Shown here piece by piece: positions 35,790-44,551 of a stretch of DNA of 64,000 nt. Numbering within the stretch: position 1 is the stretch's first letter; each line of letters opens with the position of its first letter. Position numbers and translations under genes: made by a program. Source of the DNA: a virus; IMG/VR virus record IMGVR_UViG_3300032334_001019, positions 54,465-118,464 of that record. One strand, given 5' to 3'. The notes under the pieces were generated by a model, which saw only the letters and a program-made list of their open reading frames with translations, was not told the origin of the DNA and made no database searches.

Positions 35790-37823
35790 ATGTCAGATTT
35801 TTTTAGTTTTAGACTTCCAGAAGATTTTGTAGAAAAGTACAAGAATACAGAAAGCCCATTTGGATTTAAAGATGCAGCAGAAAATTCACTTGGAGAGATT
35901 ACTTTTATTCGTACATATTCTCGGATGAAGGAAGATGGAACTAAGGAAAGATGGCACGAAGTATGTCGTCGTGTAATTGAAGGTATGTATTCAGTTCAAA
36001 AGAATCATGCTAAAGAAAACCGTCTTCCATGGAATGACTATAAGGCTCAGAAGTCAGCACAAGAAGCATTCCAAAGAATGTTTGAGTTGAAGTGGACCCC
36101 ACCAGGACGAGGTATGTGGGCATTTGGAACTCCTATGACTATGGAGAAAAAGAACTCAGCAGCACTGCAAAACTGTGCAATGGTTTCTACAAAGGACCTT
36201 GACAAGAATGATCCAGGAGCATTATTTGCTTGGGTTATGGATGCACTTATGCTTGGCATTGGTGTAGGGTTTGATACAGTTGGACAGGATAAGAATTTTT
36301 CAATCTATGCCCCAACAGAACCAGAACAGGTGTTTGAAATCCCAGATACCCGTGAAGGATGGGTAGAATCAGTTAGACTTTTAATCAACTCTTACCTAAG
36401 ACCAAACCAGAGCATTCAGAAGTTTAACTATGATTTGATTAGACCTCTTGGAGCACCTATTAAGGGCTTTGGAGGCGTTGCATCAGGACCTGCACCTCTT
36501 ATCAAGTTGCACGACCAGATAGACCGTGTAATCGGCTCCAGAGGCGGGGAAACACTAGATTCTCGTGCCATCGTAGACTTAGTAAACCTTATTGGTACAT
36601 GCGTTGTATCAGGCAATGTACGTAGGTCAGCAACACTTGCTTTAGGTAACGCTGGTGATGATACATTTATGAATTTAAAGAACTCAGAAATGTTCCCAGA
36701 GCGCAACTCGTTTGATCCAGAAAATCCAGGTTGGGCTTGGATGTCAAACAATTCTATTTCAGCAGAAGTAGGAACAAAGTACGAAGATTATGTAGATTTA
36801 ATTACAGAAAACGGAGAACCAGGTTTTATTTGGCTTGATGTTGCTCGTAATTATGGACGACTAAAGGATGCGCCAGACGGTAAGGATTATCGTGTGATGG
36901 GATTTAACCCATGTGCGGAGCAGCCATTGGAATCATATGAATTGTGTACACTTGTAGAAGTGCACTTGAATCGTCATGAATCTAAGGAAGACTTCCTGCG
37001 TACCCTGAAGTTTGCATACCTTTATGGAAAGACTGTAACTCTTGTTCCAACACACTGGCCACAAACAAACGGTATCATGCAACGCAACCGTCGTATTGGT
37101 ACATCACTAACAGGTATTGCGTCATTTGCAGATCAAAAGGGTTTGCCAATTGTTCGTGAGTGGATGGACGAAGGATACAACAAGATCCGTCACTATGACC
37201 ACCAGTATTCAGAATGGCTTTGTGTTCGTGAATCAATTCGTGTAACAACAGTTAAACCATCAGGATCAGTTTCAATTCTTTCTGGTGCAACTCCTGGAGT
37301 TCACTGGGGTCCTGGAGGAAACTTCTTCCTTCGTGCAGTTAGATTTGGAAACACAGATCCAATGATGCACTTGTTTAAAGCAGCAGGGTACACAATTGAA
37401 GATGACGTAGTATCAGCAAATACATCAGTAGTTTACTTCCCAATTAAATCAGGCCATCCAAGATCTGAAAAAGATGTAACATTGTTTGAAAAAATTGCAC
37501 TTGCTGCAACTGCTCAAAAGTATTGGTCTGATAACGGTGTTTCTGTAACGCTTTCTTTTGACAAGGAAACAGAATCAAAGCATGTTGTTCCAGCACTTCA
37601 TATGTACGAAGGACAACTAAAGGCAGTATCATTCCTTCCAATGGGAAATACAGTTTATCCACAACAGCCATATACTCAGATTACTGAAGAAGAGTATAAT
37701 AGTTATGTTGGAAAGTTGAAGCACATTGACTTTGGAGCAATTTACGACGGTGTGGACAATCTAGAAGCACAAGGTGAAGCATATTGCACAACTGATTATT
37801 GTGAAATTAAGATAGGAAAGTAA
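35790..37823 (+). CDS. nrdJ: Class II (adenosylcobalamin-dependent) ribonucleotide reductase
   Basis: A 677-residue monomeric class II reductase. It shows TFIRTYSRMKEDGT near the N-terminus, ALQNCAMVST (first redox cysteine), GIGVGFDT, GFNPCAEQPLESYELCTLVEV (catalytic N-x-C-x-E with the thiyl cysteine), TVKPSGSVSILSGATPGVHWG, and a C-terminal EAYCTTDYCEIK shuttle pair. It makes deoxynucleotides from ribonucleotides using B12, and works with or without oxygen. Length fits the monomeric (Lactobacillus-type RTPR) group. AAAGGA precedes the ATG; its own promoter follows the terminator at 35701. It supplies dNTPs for phage replication. Confidence 0.95.
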   Translation: MSDFFSFRLPEDFVEKYKNTESPFGFKDAAENSLGEITFIRTYSRMKEDGTKERWHEVCRRVIEGMYSVQKNHAKENRLPWNDYKAQKSAQEAFQRMFELKWTPPGRGMWAFGTPMTMEKKNSAALQNCAMVSTKDLDKNDPGALFAWVMDALMLGIGVGFDTVGQDKNFSIYAPTEPEQVFEIPDTREGWVESVRLLINSYLRPNQSIQKFNYDLIRPLGAPIKGFGGVASGPAPLIKLHDQIDRVIGSRGGETLDSRAIVDLVNLIGTCVVSGNVRRSATLALGNAGDDTFMNLKNSEMFPERNSFDPENPGWAWMSNNSISAEVGTKYEDYVDLITENGEPGFIWLDVARNYGRLKDAPDGKDYRVMGFNPCAEQPLESYELCTLVEVHLNRHESKEDFLRTLKFAYLYGKTVTLVPTHWPQTNGIMQRNRRIGTSLTGIASFADQKGLPIVREWMDEGYNKIRHYDHQYSEWLCVRESIRVTTVKPSGSVSILSGATPGVHWGPGGNFFLRAVRFGNTDPMMHLFKAAGYTIEDDVVSANTSVVYFPIKSGHPRSEKDVTLFEKIALAATAQKYWSDNGVSVTLSFDKETESKHVVPALHMYEGQLKAVSFLPMGNTVYPQQPYTQITEEEYNSYVGKLKHIDFGAIYDGVDNLEAQGEAYCTTDYCEIKIGK

Positions 37824-38428
37824 TGAATATAGTAGAAGGTTTTATTGATAAAGATGATCTAAAAGTTGTACAAGATTATCTTAGTACAATTGTTTTTCAC
37901 ACAAAAGAAGAACATGTCCCTCTTCATGATAATCTATTTGATAATGGTGCACCTTTCGATATTCATACTCGTGGAGAGATGCCAGATCATATCCTAGAAG
38001 TTTTTTCAAAGTATTCAAAGGGTTACTATAATTTAGTTCAATCAGAGAATACAGATGAATACCATCCAGCAATGTTTTCAAAACACTACATTGCAAGATA
38101 TAAGCCAGGATCTTCAGATCAACCACATCACAATGAGCATTCAAAGCCAGAAGGAACATATGTTTCATACATTGTTTGGCAGAACGCTAACTCTGGTGGA
38201 GAATTTATTTTTCCTAAATTAGAAAAAACATTTTTGGCAAACCCTGGAGATCTTATTTATTTTAAGGATACAGAAGAAAATATGCATGGTCTATCAGAAA
38301 TTAAAGATGGGTTCTTATTTTTATCTGAGGCATGGATGGGTAAAAAGGGTCAACTTTGGATGGAAAATAGAAGTACATATGAAGAGGTTCAGTGGGATGA
38401 CTGGGAGATAAAAGGTTTTCATGAGTGA
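37823..38428 (+). CDS. Prolyl-4-hydroxylase-like 2OG-Fe(II) oxygenase (type B)
   Basis: A 201-residue protein with ARYKPGSSDQPHHNEHSKPEG (HxE metal pair), SYIVWQNANSGGEFIFPKL, NPGDLIYFKDTEENMHGL (distal His) and a C-terminal FLSEAWMG. This is the P4H-like double-stranded beta-helix pattern; the usual HxD is HxE, which is tolerated in the family. The 2OG-binding Arg/Lys is not obvious after the distal His. It is coupled to nrdJ (TAATG). Substrate unknown; P4H relatives modify proline in collagen-like proteins. Confidence 0.75.
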   Translation: MNIVEGFIDKDDLKVVQDYLSTIVFHTKEEHVPLHDNLFDNGAPFDIHTRGEMPDHILEVFSKYSKGYYNLVQSENTDEYHPAMFSKHYIARYKPGSSDQPHHNEHSKPEGTYVSYIVWQNANSGGEFIFPKLEKTFLANPGDLIYFKDTEENMHGLSEIKDGFLFLSEAWMGKKGQLWMENRSTYEEVQWDDWEIKGFHE

Positions 38429-38930
38429 CAAGATTAAACTTGTAAAAGGTTTTATGGATGCTAAAGATGCAGAAATAATCTCATCATATGCTAAATCTGT
38501 AGATCACACTTTTACTGAGTTTGGTAATGGAGAAAAAGAGTTTACCTTTCATGCTTCTTTTGAAAATACAGATGTCTTAAATCTTTTAAATGATTATGGC
38601 AAGTTAGTTCTTGGCTTTGTTAATAACAATTACGAAGGACCATTTCCAGACTTTGATTCATCAAAAACACATATTGCTCGTTTCCAAGAGGGAGTGGGTA
38701 TGCATGAGCACTTTGACTCAACAAAGCCAAATGATATTGCAACACTCATATATTTAAATGACTCTTACGAGGGTGGAGATATATATTTCCCAGATCATGG
38801 TGTAAGCATAAAGCCAGAACCAGGAGATTTAGTTTGTTTTCCAGATACTCCAGATTTTGTGCATGGAGTTAGACCAATTACAAGTGGTATTAGATATACA
38901 TCACCCCGTTGGTTTACACGCATAGTGTGA
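38421..38930 (+). CDS. 2OG-Fe(II) oxygenase (P4H-like, type C)
   Basis: A 169-residue protein with IARFQEGVGMHEHFDSTKPND (HxD), LIYLNDSYEGGDIYFPDHGV, KPEPGDLVCFPDTPDFVHGV (distal His) and the 2OG arginine in SGIRYTSPRWF. All active-site residues of the P4H-like group are present, so it is probably active. It overlaps the previous gene by 8 bp. It ends the oxygenase/nrdJ operon before the 38946 structural gene. Confidence 0.8.
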   Translation: MSDKIKLVKGFMDAKDAEIISSYAKSVDHTFTEFGNGEKEFTFHASFENTDVLNLLNDYGKLVLGFVNNNYEGPFPDFDSSKTHIARFQEGVGMHEHFDSTKPNDIATLIYLNDSYEGGDIYFPDHGVSIKPEPGDLVCFPDTPDFVHGVRPITSGIRYTSPRWFTRIV

Positions 38931-38945
38931 TAAAATAGACTTATA

Positions 38946-41900
38946 ATGTCTAGTCCATCAAATCTATATGCAGAAAAAATTTTCGCAGAACACCCCATTA
39001 GTCTTTGGGCACTAGACGATGCAGCAGACTATATAGATTTATTAACTGATGCAAAAAGAGATTTTTCTCTTTGGTCAATTACTGGCGGTACATCTGAAAT
39101 ATTAGGACTCGCACAGTATGACCAACCATTTGTAGATTCACCAGTTGTTAGGCTAGAGGGTGCAATACCATCATCAGAATCTGGACAGATTGTATTTGTA
39201 AGTTCAAACGTTCTAAATTTAAATACACTCAACGATACACTTGGAACATTCTCTATTGGATGTGTCGTAAACTCTGAGAGCGCATATTTGTCTAGTGTTG
39301 AAATTGGATATGAGTATGACAATCCAGTTGTTGGAGAAAACCCAATACAAGAGTTAAAAAGATTTAATGCATCGTTTAAGGATAGATGGTTTTTTATATC
39401 TCAAACAGTAGAAACACCAAATGTTAATGCAAACGTAAGAATAGTTTTAAAGATTAACTATATTGGTGGAGCAACAGAAACAGATAGTTATAGATTTTTG
39501 GTAAATGGCTTTACTTTTGGTCAGTGGTCTGAAGAGTTTAACGCATCATCTTTGGGAGTTCAAAAAGTATTAGTTCCAAGTTCAATTGCGTTGCCAACAA
39601 CATATGGAATTGAAGCATCAGCATATGGTTTGCAAGAAAACAAGGGTTACTATTTATTATCAGACAATGCTCTTCTTGCAAAAAATACTGGAATACCATT
39701 GGTATATGGTGCATCTAATCTAACAAGGCTTTCGCCAAATAACAATCTGCCATCATTAATAATTCCTGGCTTAGGATTTCTTGGTGAAGATGGGCAGTAT
39801 AAAGATTACACATTAGAGATGTGGCTAAGAGTAAATTCAGATAGTTCAACATCAAAAAGAATTGTAGGACCAATAGGATCTACTGATGGGCTATACGTAA
39901 ATGGTCCATTTCTAACATTAAAAATAAATAATAACATTGGCTCTTATTATGTTGGAGAATGGGCACGACCAATGTTGATTCATATAAGAGTTTCAAATAA
40001 CTATGCTTCATTATTGGTAAATGGTGAAGAGGTTATATCTTTAAATTATATTACTTCTGATTTGTCTTTTCCTTCAAGATTAAACAGTGATGGCAAAGAT
40101 CAGGATTGGCTTGGCTTCTATGCTTACAATGATGTTACTCCAGTTGAAGTAGACTGCGTTGCATTATATACATATCAGGTACCAATTGTCTTAGCAAAAA
40201 AGAGATTCGTATATGGTCAGGGTGTAGAGTTTCCAGAGGGTATAAATCAAGCATATAGTGGATCATCTGTTTATATTGATTATCCATTTGCAGATTATAC
40301 AAATAACTATTCGTATCCGACTATAGGTAATTGGAATCAGGCAACTATTGATAATCTTGTTGTTAAAAATAATACACTTACAACACCAGATTATTCTTTG
40401 CCATCCATAGTTTTGAGTAATGGAACTACTGAAGATTTTTACTCAGATATGAAGCAATTAAATGAAGACTATACTGAGTCAGATACATTCTTATCTTTTA
40501 AAAATCTAGATGGTGGTCATTTAGTATTTGAAGACTTAAACTTTTTAAAACAAAACATTAAGTCTTTTTATGGATCATTCAAGTTTTTAGAAGAGCCTAC
40601 ATCACAACAAACATTATTGCGTTTAGAATCAGATATAACATCAGACTATTTTGAAGTTGTAACTGATGGACTTTCAATAAAATATAATCTTAGTTACATG
40701 TCAAACATAGAAACACTTGCAACATTTTCATGGATGGGGATTGGAGAAATTTTTTCAGTTGGCATAGATATAGATAGAATGTGTGAATACTATGGTGGTT
40801 CAGTGTCATCATTTTTTGGTAACATAAATAGCCTCAAGTGTTATGTTGGCGGTATGTCAGATTTATCAGAAACCTTTCAGGGCAATATCTATAAGATTGG
40901 TTTTTGTACAGCAAGAAATCATCAAAAAATAAAAGATTTGTTTAGTGAGCGTGGAGTTCCAATAGACTATGAAAGCGTATTTGATTCATATATGGAAACA
41001 CCAGATGTTGACTACAACTCTACAGATGATTATTTTGGAACAAGTTCATATATTTGGGAAGAAATAATCGATGGCGGGTTTGAGACATCATTTGCATCAG
41101 ACGGACTGCAGGCTCACACAGCAAGTTATACACTTGTACCACAACTATATTTTGATAACTATGCTTTAGATATTGATATTCATTCATATTGGGAAGACTA
41201 TGTGCCAGTTACATATTTTGCACAGTATGTTGAGGATGAGTTTGGTGATTTATCTTATGATGTAGATTTTATTCAGTTTAATATAAACTATCCATCACCT
41301 TCTAAAACAACAGATGATATATATGATGCATCTAATTCTATGCTTAGATCTTATGTAAGTTTTCAATATGTTCAAAATGGAGCAAATCTTCCAGAAACTA
41401 ACTTTACAAATATTGAGTTGCCATCAAGCAGTTTAATTGTTTCTCCTCAGTCTGATTGGATGCAAACAAGGTATGAAGTTCTAAACAATAGCATTATATA
41501 TATGCCAGATTCTGTAAGTAAGACTGACCTTGCTCTGGTTACACATTTAGATTTTAATGTGAAAGGTATTTTGAAAAATAAAATAACTATAAGAAGTTTA
41601 GAGTATGCTTCACAGGCATTCAATTCTACATCTCCAAATCCAATTGGAACAAGATTTGGTAATGAAATTTATCCATATAAAAAGTCTGGATTCTATTATA
41701 GTTATAAAGATCAAAACCCATTTTCAATTTATAAAGGAAGTTCTCCATACCTATATCTAACTAGATATTCTGGAATAGAAGTAAAGGGTGATAATCATCC
41801 AGGAGTTAATCGTGGACTTGCTATTCCAATTAATACAAAATTGGCAACCAACTATAAAGTTATGGCTATGCAATCTGCAATACGATACGATCATGACTCA

Positions 41901-42503
41901 TTCCCAACAGCACCAGTTGAGATATTTGAGATTGAGTCAAAAAATGCACACATAAAGTTTTTCCTTGTATCTGTACATTCAAGCGGGGAAAGAGGAAAGA
42001 TTTATGCAGTAAATGCAAAGAATGGAATTATTGAAGAAGGTATTGGCTTTTATTGGAATGGCAAAATTGTTAGAGAGCCAGTAATCAATATAAAGGAATG
42101 GGGATTCTTGGGAATCTCATTTCCAAATACACTAGATTTTAAAAATGTAGTTGGTGCAATTAGAATTAATGGACCAATGACATTTAATACGATATCTCAC
42201 TATCAGTCAACAAACTTGCAAGAGGTCCAGCAGGTTGAGGTTAGACCTTGGTTCAATGTTAAGTATGTTGGTCCGCTAACCCTTGAGTGGGATTACTGGA
42301 GATCTTCCTCATTTGTATGGAATGAGGTTTTGGTCTTGTCTTCAACAAGTTATTATGGTGTTGATCCATCCACAATTTATAAGAGTTATACTGGAACAAA
42401 TAAGATTATTATTGATAGTGAAAAGGTCTTAACTCTAAATAAGTATGAATATAATGTGTATCAAGATATAACTTGGCAGCAAACAACCTCAAATGCTGTC
42501 TAA
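38946..42503 (+). CDS. LamG-like large virion protein (tail tip or baseplate)
   Basis: An 1185-residue protein, beta-rich throughout. Residues ~275-415 match a LamG/concanavalin-like carbohydrate-binding sandwich (YTLEMWLRVNS... IHIRVSNNYASLLVNGEEVISL), and a second such region appears near ~470-660 (FKNLDGGHLVF, FYGSFKFLEEP, FSVGIDIDRMCEYYGG). The N-terminus (AEHPISLWALDDAADYIDLL) is typical of phage LamG proteins. Likely a receptor- or glycan-binding structural component. Position is between metabolic genes and the head genes. Confidence 0.7.
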   Translation: MSSPSNLYAEKIFAEHPISLWALDDAADYIDLLTDAKRDFSLWSITGGTSEILGLAQYDQPFVDSPVVRLEGAIPSSESGQIVFVSSNVLNLNTLNDTLGTFSIGCVVNSESAYLSSVEIGYEYDNPVVGENPIQELKRFNASFKDRWFFISQTVETPNVNANVRIVLKINYIGGATETDSYRFLVNGFTFGQWSEEFNASSLGVQKVLVPSSIALPTTYGIEASAYGLQENKGYYLLSDNALLAKNTGIPLVYGASNLTRLSPNNNLPSLIIPGLGFLGEDGQYKDYTLEMWLRVNSDSSTSKRIVGPIGSTDGLYVNGPFLTLKINNNIGSYYVGEWARPMLIHIRVSNNYASLLVNGEEVISLNYITSDLSFPSRLNSDGKDQDWLGFYAYNDVTPVEVDCVALYTYQVPIVLAKKRFVYGQGVEFPEGINQAYSGSSVYIDYPFADYTNNYSYPTIGNWNQATIDNLVVKNNTLTTPDYSLPSIVLSNGTTEDFYSDMKQLNEDYTESDTFLSFKNLDGGHLVFEDLNFLKQNIKSFYGSFKFLEEPTSQQTLLRLESDITSDYFEVVTDGLSIKYNLSYMSNIETLATFSWMGIGEIFSVGIDIDRMCEYYGGSVSSFFGNINSLKCYVGGMSDLSETFQGNIYKIGFCTARNHQKIKDLFSERGVPIDYESVFDSYMETPDVDYNSTDDYFGTSSYIWEEIIDGGFETSFASDGLQAHTASYTLVPQLYFDNYALDIDIHSYWEDYVPVTYFAQYVEDEFGDLSYDVDFIQFNINYPSPSKTTDDIYDASNSMLRSYVSFQYVQNGANLPETNFTNIELPSSSLIVSPQSDWMQTRYEVLNNSIIYMPDSVSKTDLALVTHLDFNVKGILKNKITIRSLEYASQAFNSTSPNPIGTRFGNEIYPYKKSGFYYSYKDQNPFSIYKGSSPYLYLTRYSGIEVKGDNHPGVNRGLAIPINTKLATNYKVMAMQSAIRYDHDSFPTAPVEIFEIESKNAHIKFFLVSVHSSGERGKIYAVNAKNGIIEEGIGFYWNGKIVREPVINIKEWGFLGISFPNTLDFKNVVGAIRINGPMTFNTISHYQSTNLQEVQQVEVRPWFNVKYVGPLTLEWDYWRSSSFVWNEVLVLSSTSYYGVDPSTIYKSYTGTNKIIIDSEKVLTLNKYEYNVYQDITWQQTTSNAV

Positions 42504-42521
42504 TATGGTATACTTGTAGTT

Positions 42522-42926
42522 ATGAATCTCGAAAATCCAAAGAAAAAGCGTAAAGCATTGCCTAAAATGAAGGGGCAGGTGGGCGAGTCTCGTGCAAAAA
42601 TTATTGAAAAGCATTATGACTGGGGTTTATATGTTTACAAAAAGGCCAATGGAAAATGGTTTACAGACGGAACTGGTTCAGTTTTAAACATTGAATCAAT
42701 GAAGGGTGACATACTTCAGATATCTAAACTTAAAGAGGCAGCAAAATATTATGGTGATGAGGGAGATGGCGAATGCATCTTCGTGCCAGGATTAACTAGA
42801 ATTTCAGAAGAGGAATATTCTGAGCAAAAGCAAAGATTGTCTGAAGGACTAATTCCTTCAATGAATGACCTTGGAGCAGTTCAAGCAGCCAAGGATACTA
42901 TTGCAAAATATGGAAGTGATGACTAA
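42522..42926 (+). CDS. 134-residue hypothetical protein upstream of portal
   Basis: Basic N-terminus (NPKKKRKALPKMKGQ), then GLYVYKKANGKWFTDGTGSVL and a helical C-terminus. Its position just before the portal, where small terminase or head accessory genes often lie, is the only functional clue; no terminase motifs are seen. TGGTATACT lies seven bases before the ATG. Confidence 0.6.
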   Translation: MNLENPKKKRKALPKMKGQVGESRAKIIEKHYDWGLYVYKKANGKWFTDGTGSVLNIESMKGDILQISKLKEAAKYYGDEGDGECIFVPGLTRISEEEYSEQKQRLSEGLIPSMNDLGAVQAAKDTIAKYGSDD

Positions 42927-44512
42927 TGGCAGAAGAAAAAGAATTTTTTATTAGAGCAAAAATAGATTCACCTTTGCCAGAAGATGATACTTTTGCCAAG
43001 CAAGATCCATTTAACCAAACCTGGGATGTAATCAAAGATTTGCAGGGATTAGATAATAACTTTAAAAGAAGAACATCAAGACTAGTAAAGACAGAAGCAT
43101 CACAAGGATACATAGATAGTTCAAGAGCAGTAAGTTCTGGAATTGACGGAGCACAGTCAAAAGAAATAAACCCAGGAACAGTTTATAGAAATGCATACGG
43201 TCTGTTTGATGTAATTACTCCTCCATGGAACCTGTATGAACTTGCAAGTTTTTATGATACATCATTTGCAAACCATGCCGCTATTGATGCAAAGGTAGAA
43301 AATATTGTTGGACTTGGATACGAGTTTGAGGTATCAGCAAGAACAATGCTTAAACTAGAAGCATCTGAACCAAAGACAGCAGAAAATGCAAGAAAAAGAA
43401 TTGAACGAGCAAAGATTGAAATGCGTGATTGGCTTGAATCGCTAAATGATGAAGATTCATTTACAACTACAATGGAAAAGGTTTTTACAGATCTACAATC
43501 TACAGGAAATGCTTACCTAGAAATTGGTCGCACAGTTCGTGGAGAGATTGGATATGTTGGACACATACCATCTACTACCATGCGTGTGCGTAGACTTCGT
43601 GATGGTTTTGTTCAGGTAATTGGAAATAAAGTTGTTTACTTCCGTAACTTTGGGGCAACAAATCCTAATCCAATTGGAACAGATGCACGACCAAATGAAA
43701 TTATTCACTTTAAAGAATACTCACCACTAAATACTTTTTATGGTGTTCCAGATATCATGTCTGCAATTGGTTCTCTTCATGGAGACATGCTTGCATCTCA
43801 GTACAACATTGATTATTTCCAGAACAAAGCAACACCAAGATATGTTGTAACATTAAAGGGTGCTAAGTTATCACCAGAAGCAGAAGACAAAATGTTTAGA
43901 TTCCTTCAAACAGGACTCAAAGGGCAAAACCACAGAACACTTTATATTCCACTTCCTGGAGATTCTGATACCAACAAGGTAGAGTTTAAAATGGATCCAG
44001 TTGAAAATGGAATTCAAGAGGCATCATTTAAGGAGTACAGAAAGCAAAACCGTGATGATATTCTTGTTGCACATCAAGTTCCACTTTCTAAGATTGGTGG
44101 TTCTGACTCAGCAGCAATCGCTGCAGCACTTTCACAGGACCGTACATTCAAAGAGCAGGTTGCAAGACCAGCACAAAGAAATCTAGAAAAAATGATCAAT
44201 AAGATCGTAAAGGAAAAGACAGACATCCTTGATTTTAAGTTTAATGAACTCACCTTAACAGATGAGATTGCTCAGTCACAAATTATTGAAAGACTTGTTA
44301 AGACACAAGTCATGCTTCCTAACGAGGGTAGAGAGATTCTTGGGCTACCACAAAGAAAGGGAGGAGACGAGCCATTCAATCCAAAGCCAGAGCAGGCAGC
44401 AAATGATAACGCAAATCGTGCACGGGATACGGAACGAACAAACAACCAGTCTGATGGAGCAGCCACTATAAGTGGTAGAAATCCAAAGGGTGAAGGACGA
44501 TCATCTCAATAA
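42926..44512 (+). CDS. Portal protein
   Basis: A 528-residue portal of the HK97/PBSX type. It shows PPWNLYELASFYDTSFANHAAI, GLGYEFEV, TGNAYLEIGRTVRGEIGYVGHIP, EIIHFKEYSPLNTFYGVPDI, SQYNIDYFQNKATPRYVVTL and the C-terminal QSQIIERLVKTQVMLPNEGREILGLP. It forms the dodecameric ring at the capsid vertex through which DNA is packaged. The low-complexity polar tail (NDNANRARDTERTNNQ) is typical. Overlaps the previous stop by one base and is followed by a promoter for the protease. Confidence 0.9.
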   Translation: MAEEKEFFIRAKIDSPLPEDDTFAKQDPFNQTWDVIKDLQGLDNNFKRRTSRLVKTEASQGYIDSSRAVSSGIDGAQSKEINPGTVYRNAYGLFDVITPPWNLYELASFYDTSFANHAAIDAKVENIVGLGYEFEVSARTMLKLEASEPKTAENARKRIERAKIEMRDWLESLNDEDSFTTTMEKVFTDLQSTGNAYLEIGRTVRGEIGYVGHIPSTTMRVRRLRDGFVQVIGNKVVYFRNFGATNPNPIGTDARPNEIIHFKEYSPLNTFYGVPDIMSAIGSLHGDMLASQYNIDYFQNKATPRYVVTLKGAKLSPEAEDKMFRFLQTGLKGQNHRTLYIPLPGDSDTNKVEFKMDPVENGIQEASFKEYRKQNRDDILVAHQVPLSKIGGSDSAAIAAALSQDRTFKEQVARPAQRNLEKMINKIVKEKTDILDFKFNELTLTDEIAQSQIIERLVKTQVMLPNEGREILGLPQRKGGDEPFNPKPEQAANDNANRARDTERTNNQSDGAATISGRNPKGEGRSSQ

Positions 44513-44551
44513 ATGAGACTTGTCTAAAAAGGCGCTATAATATATACTACC

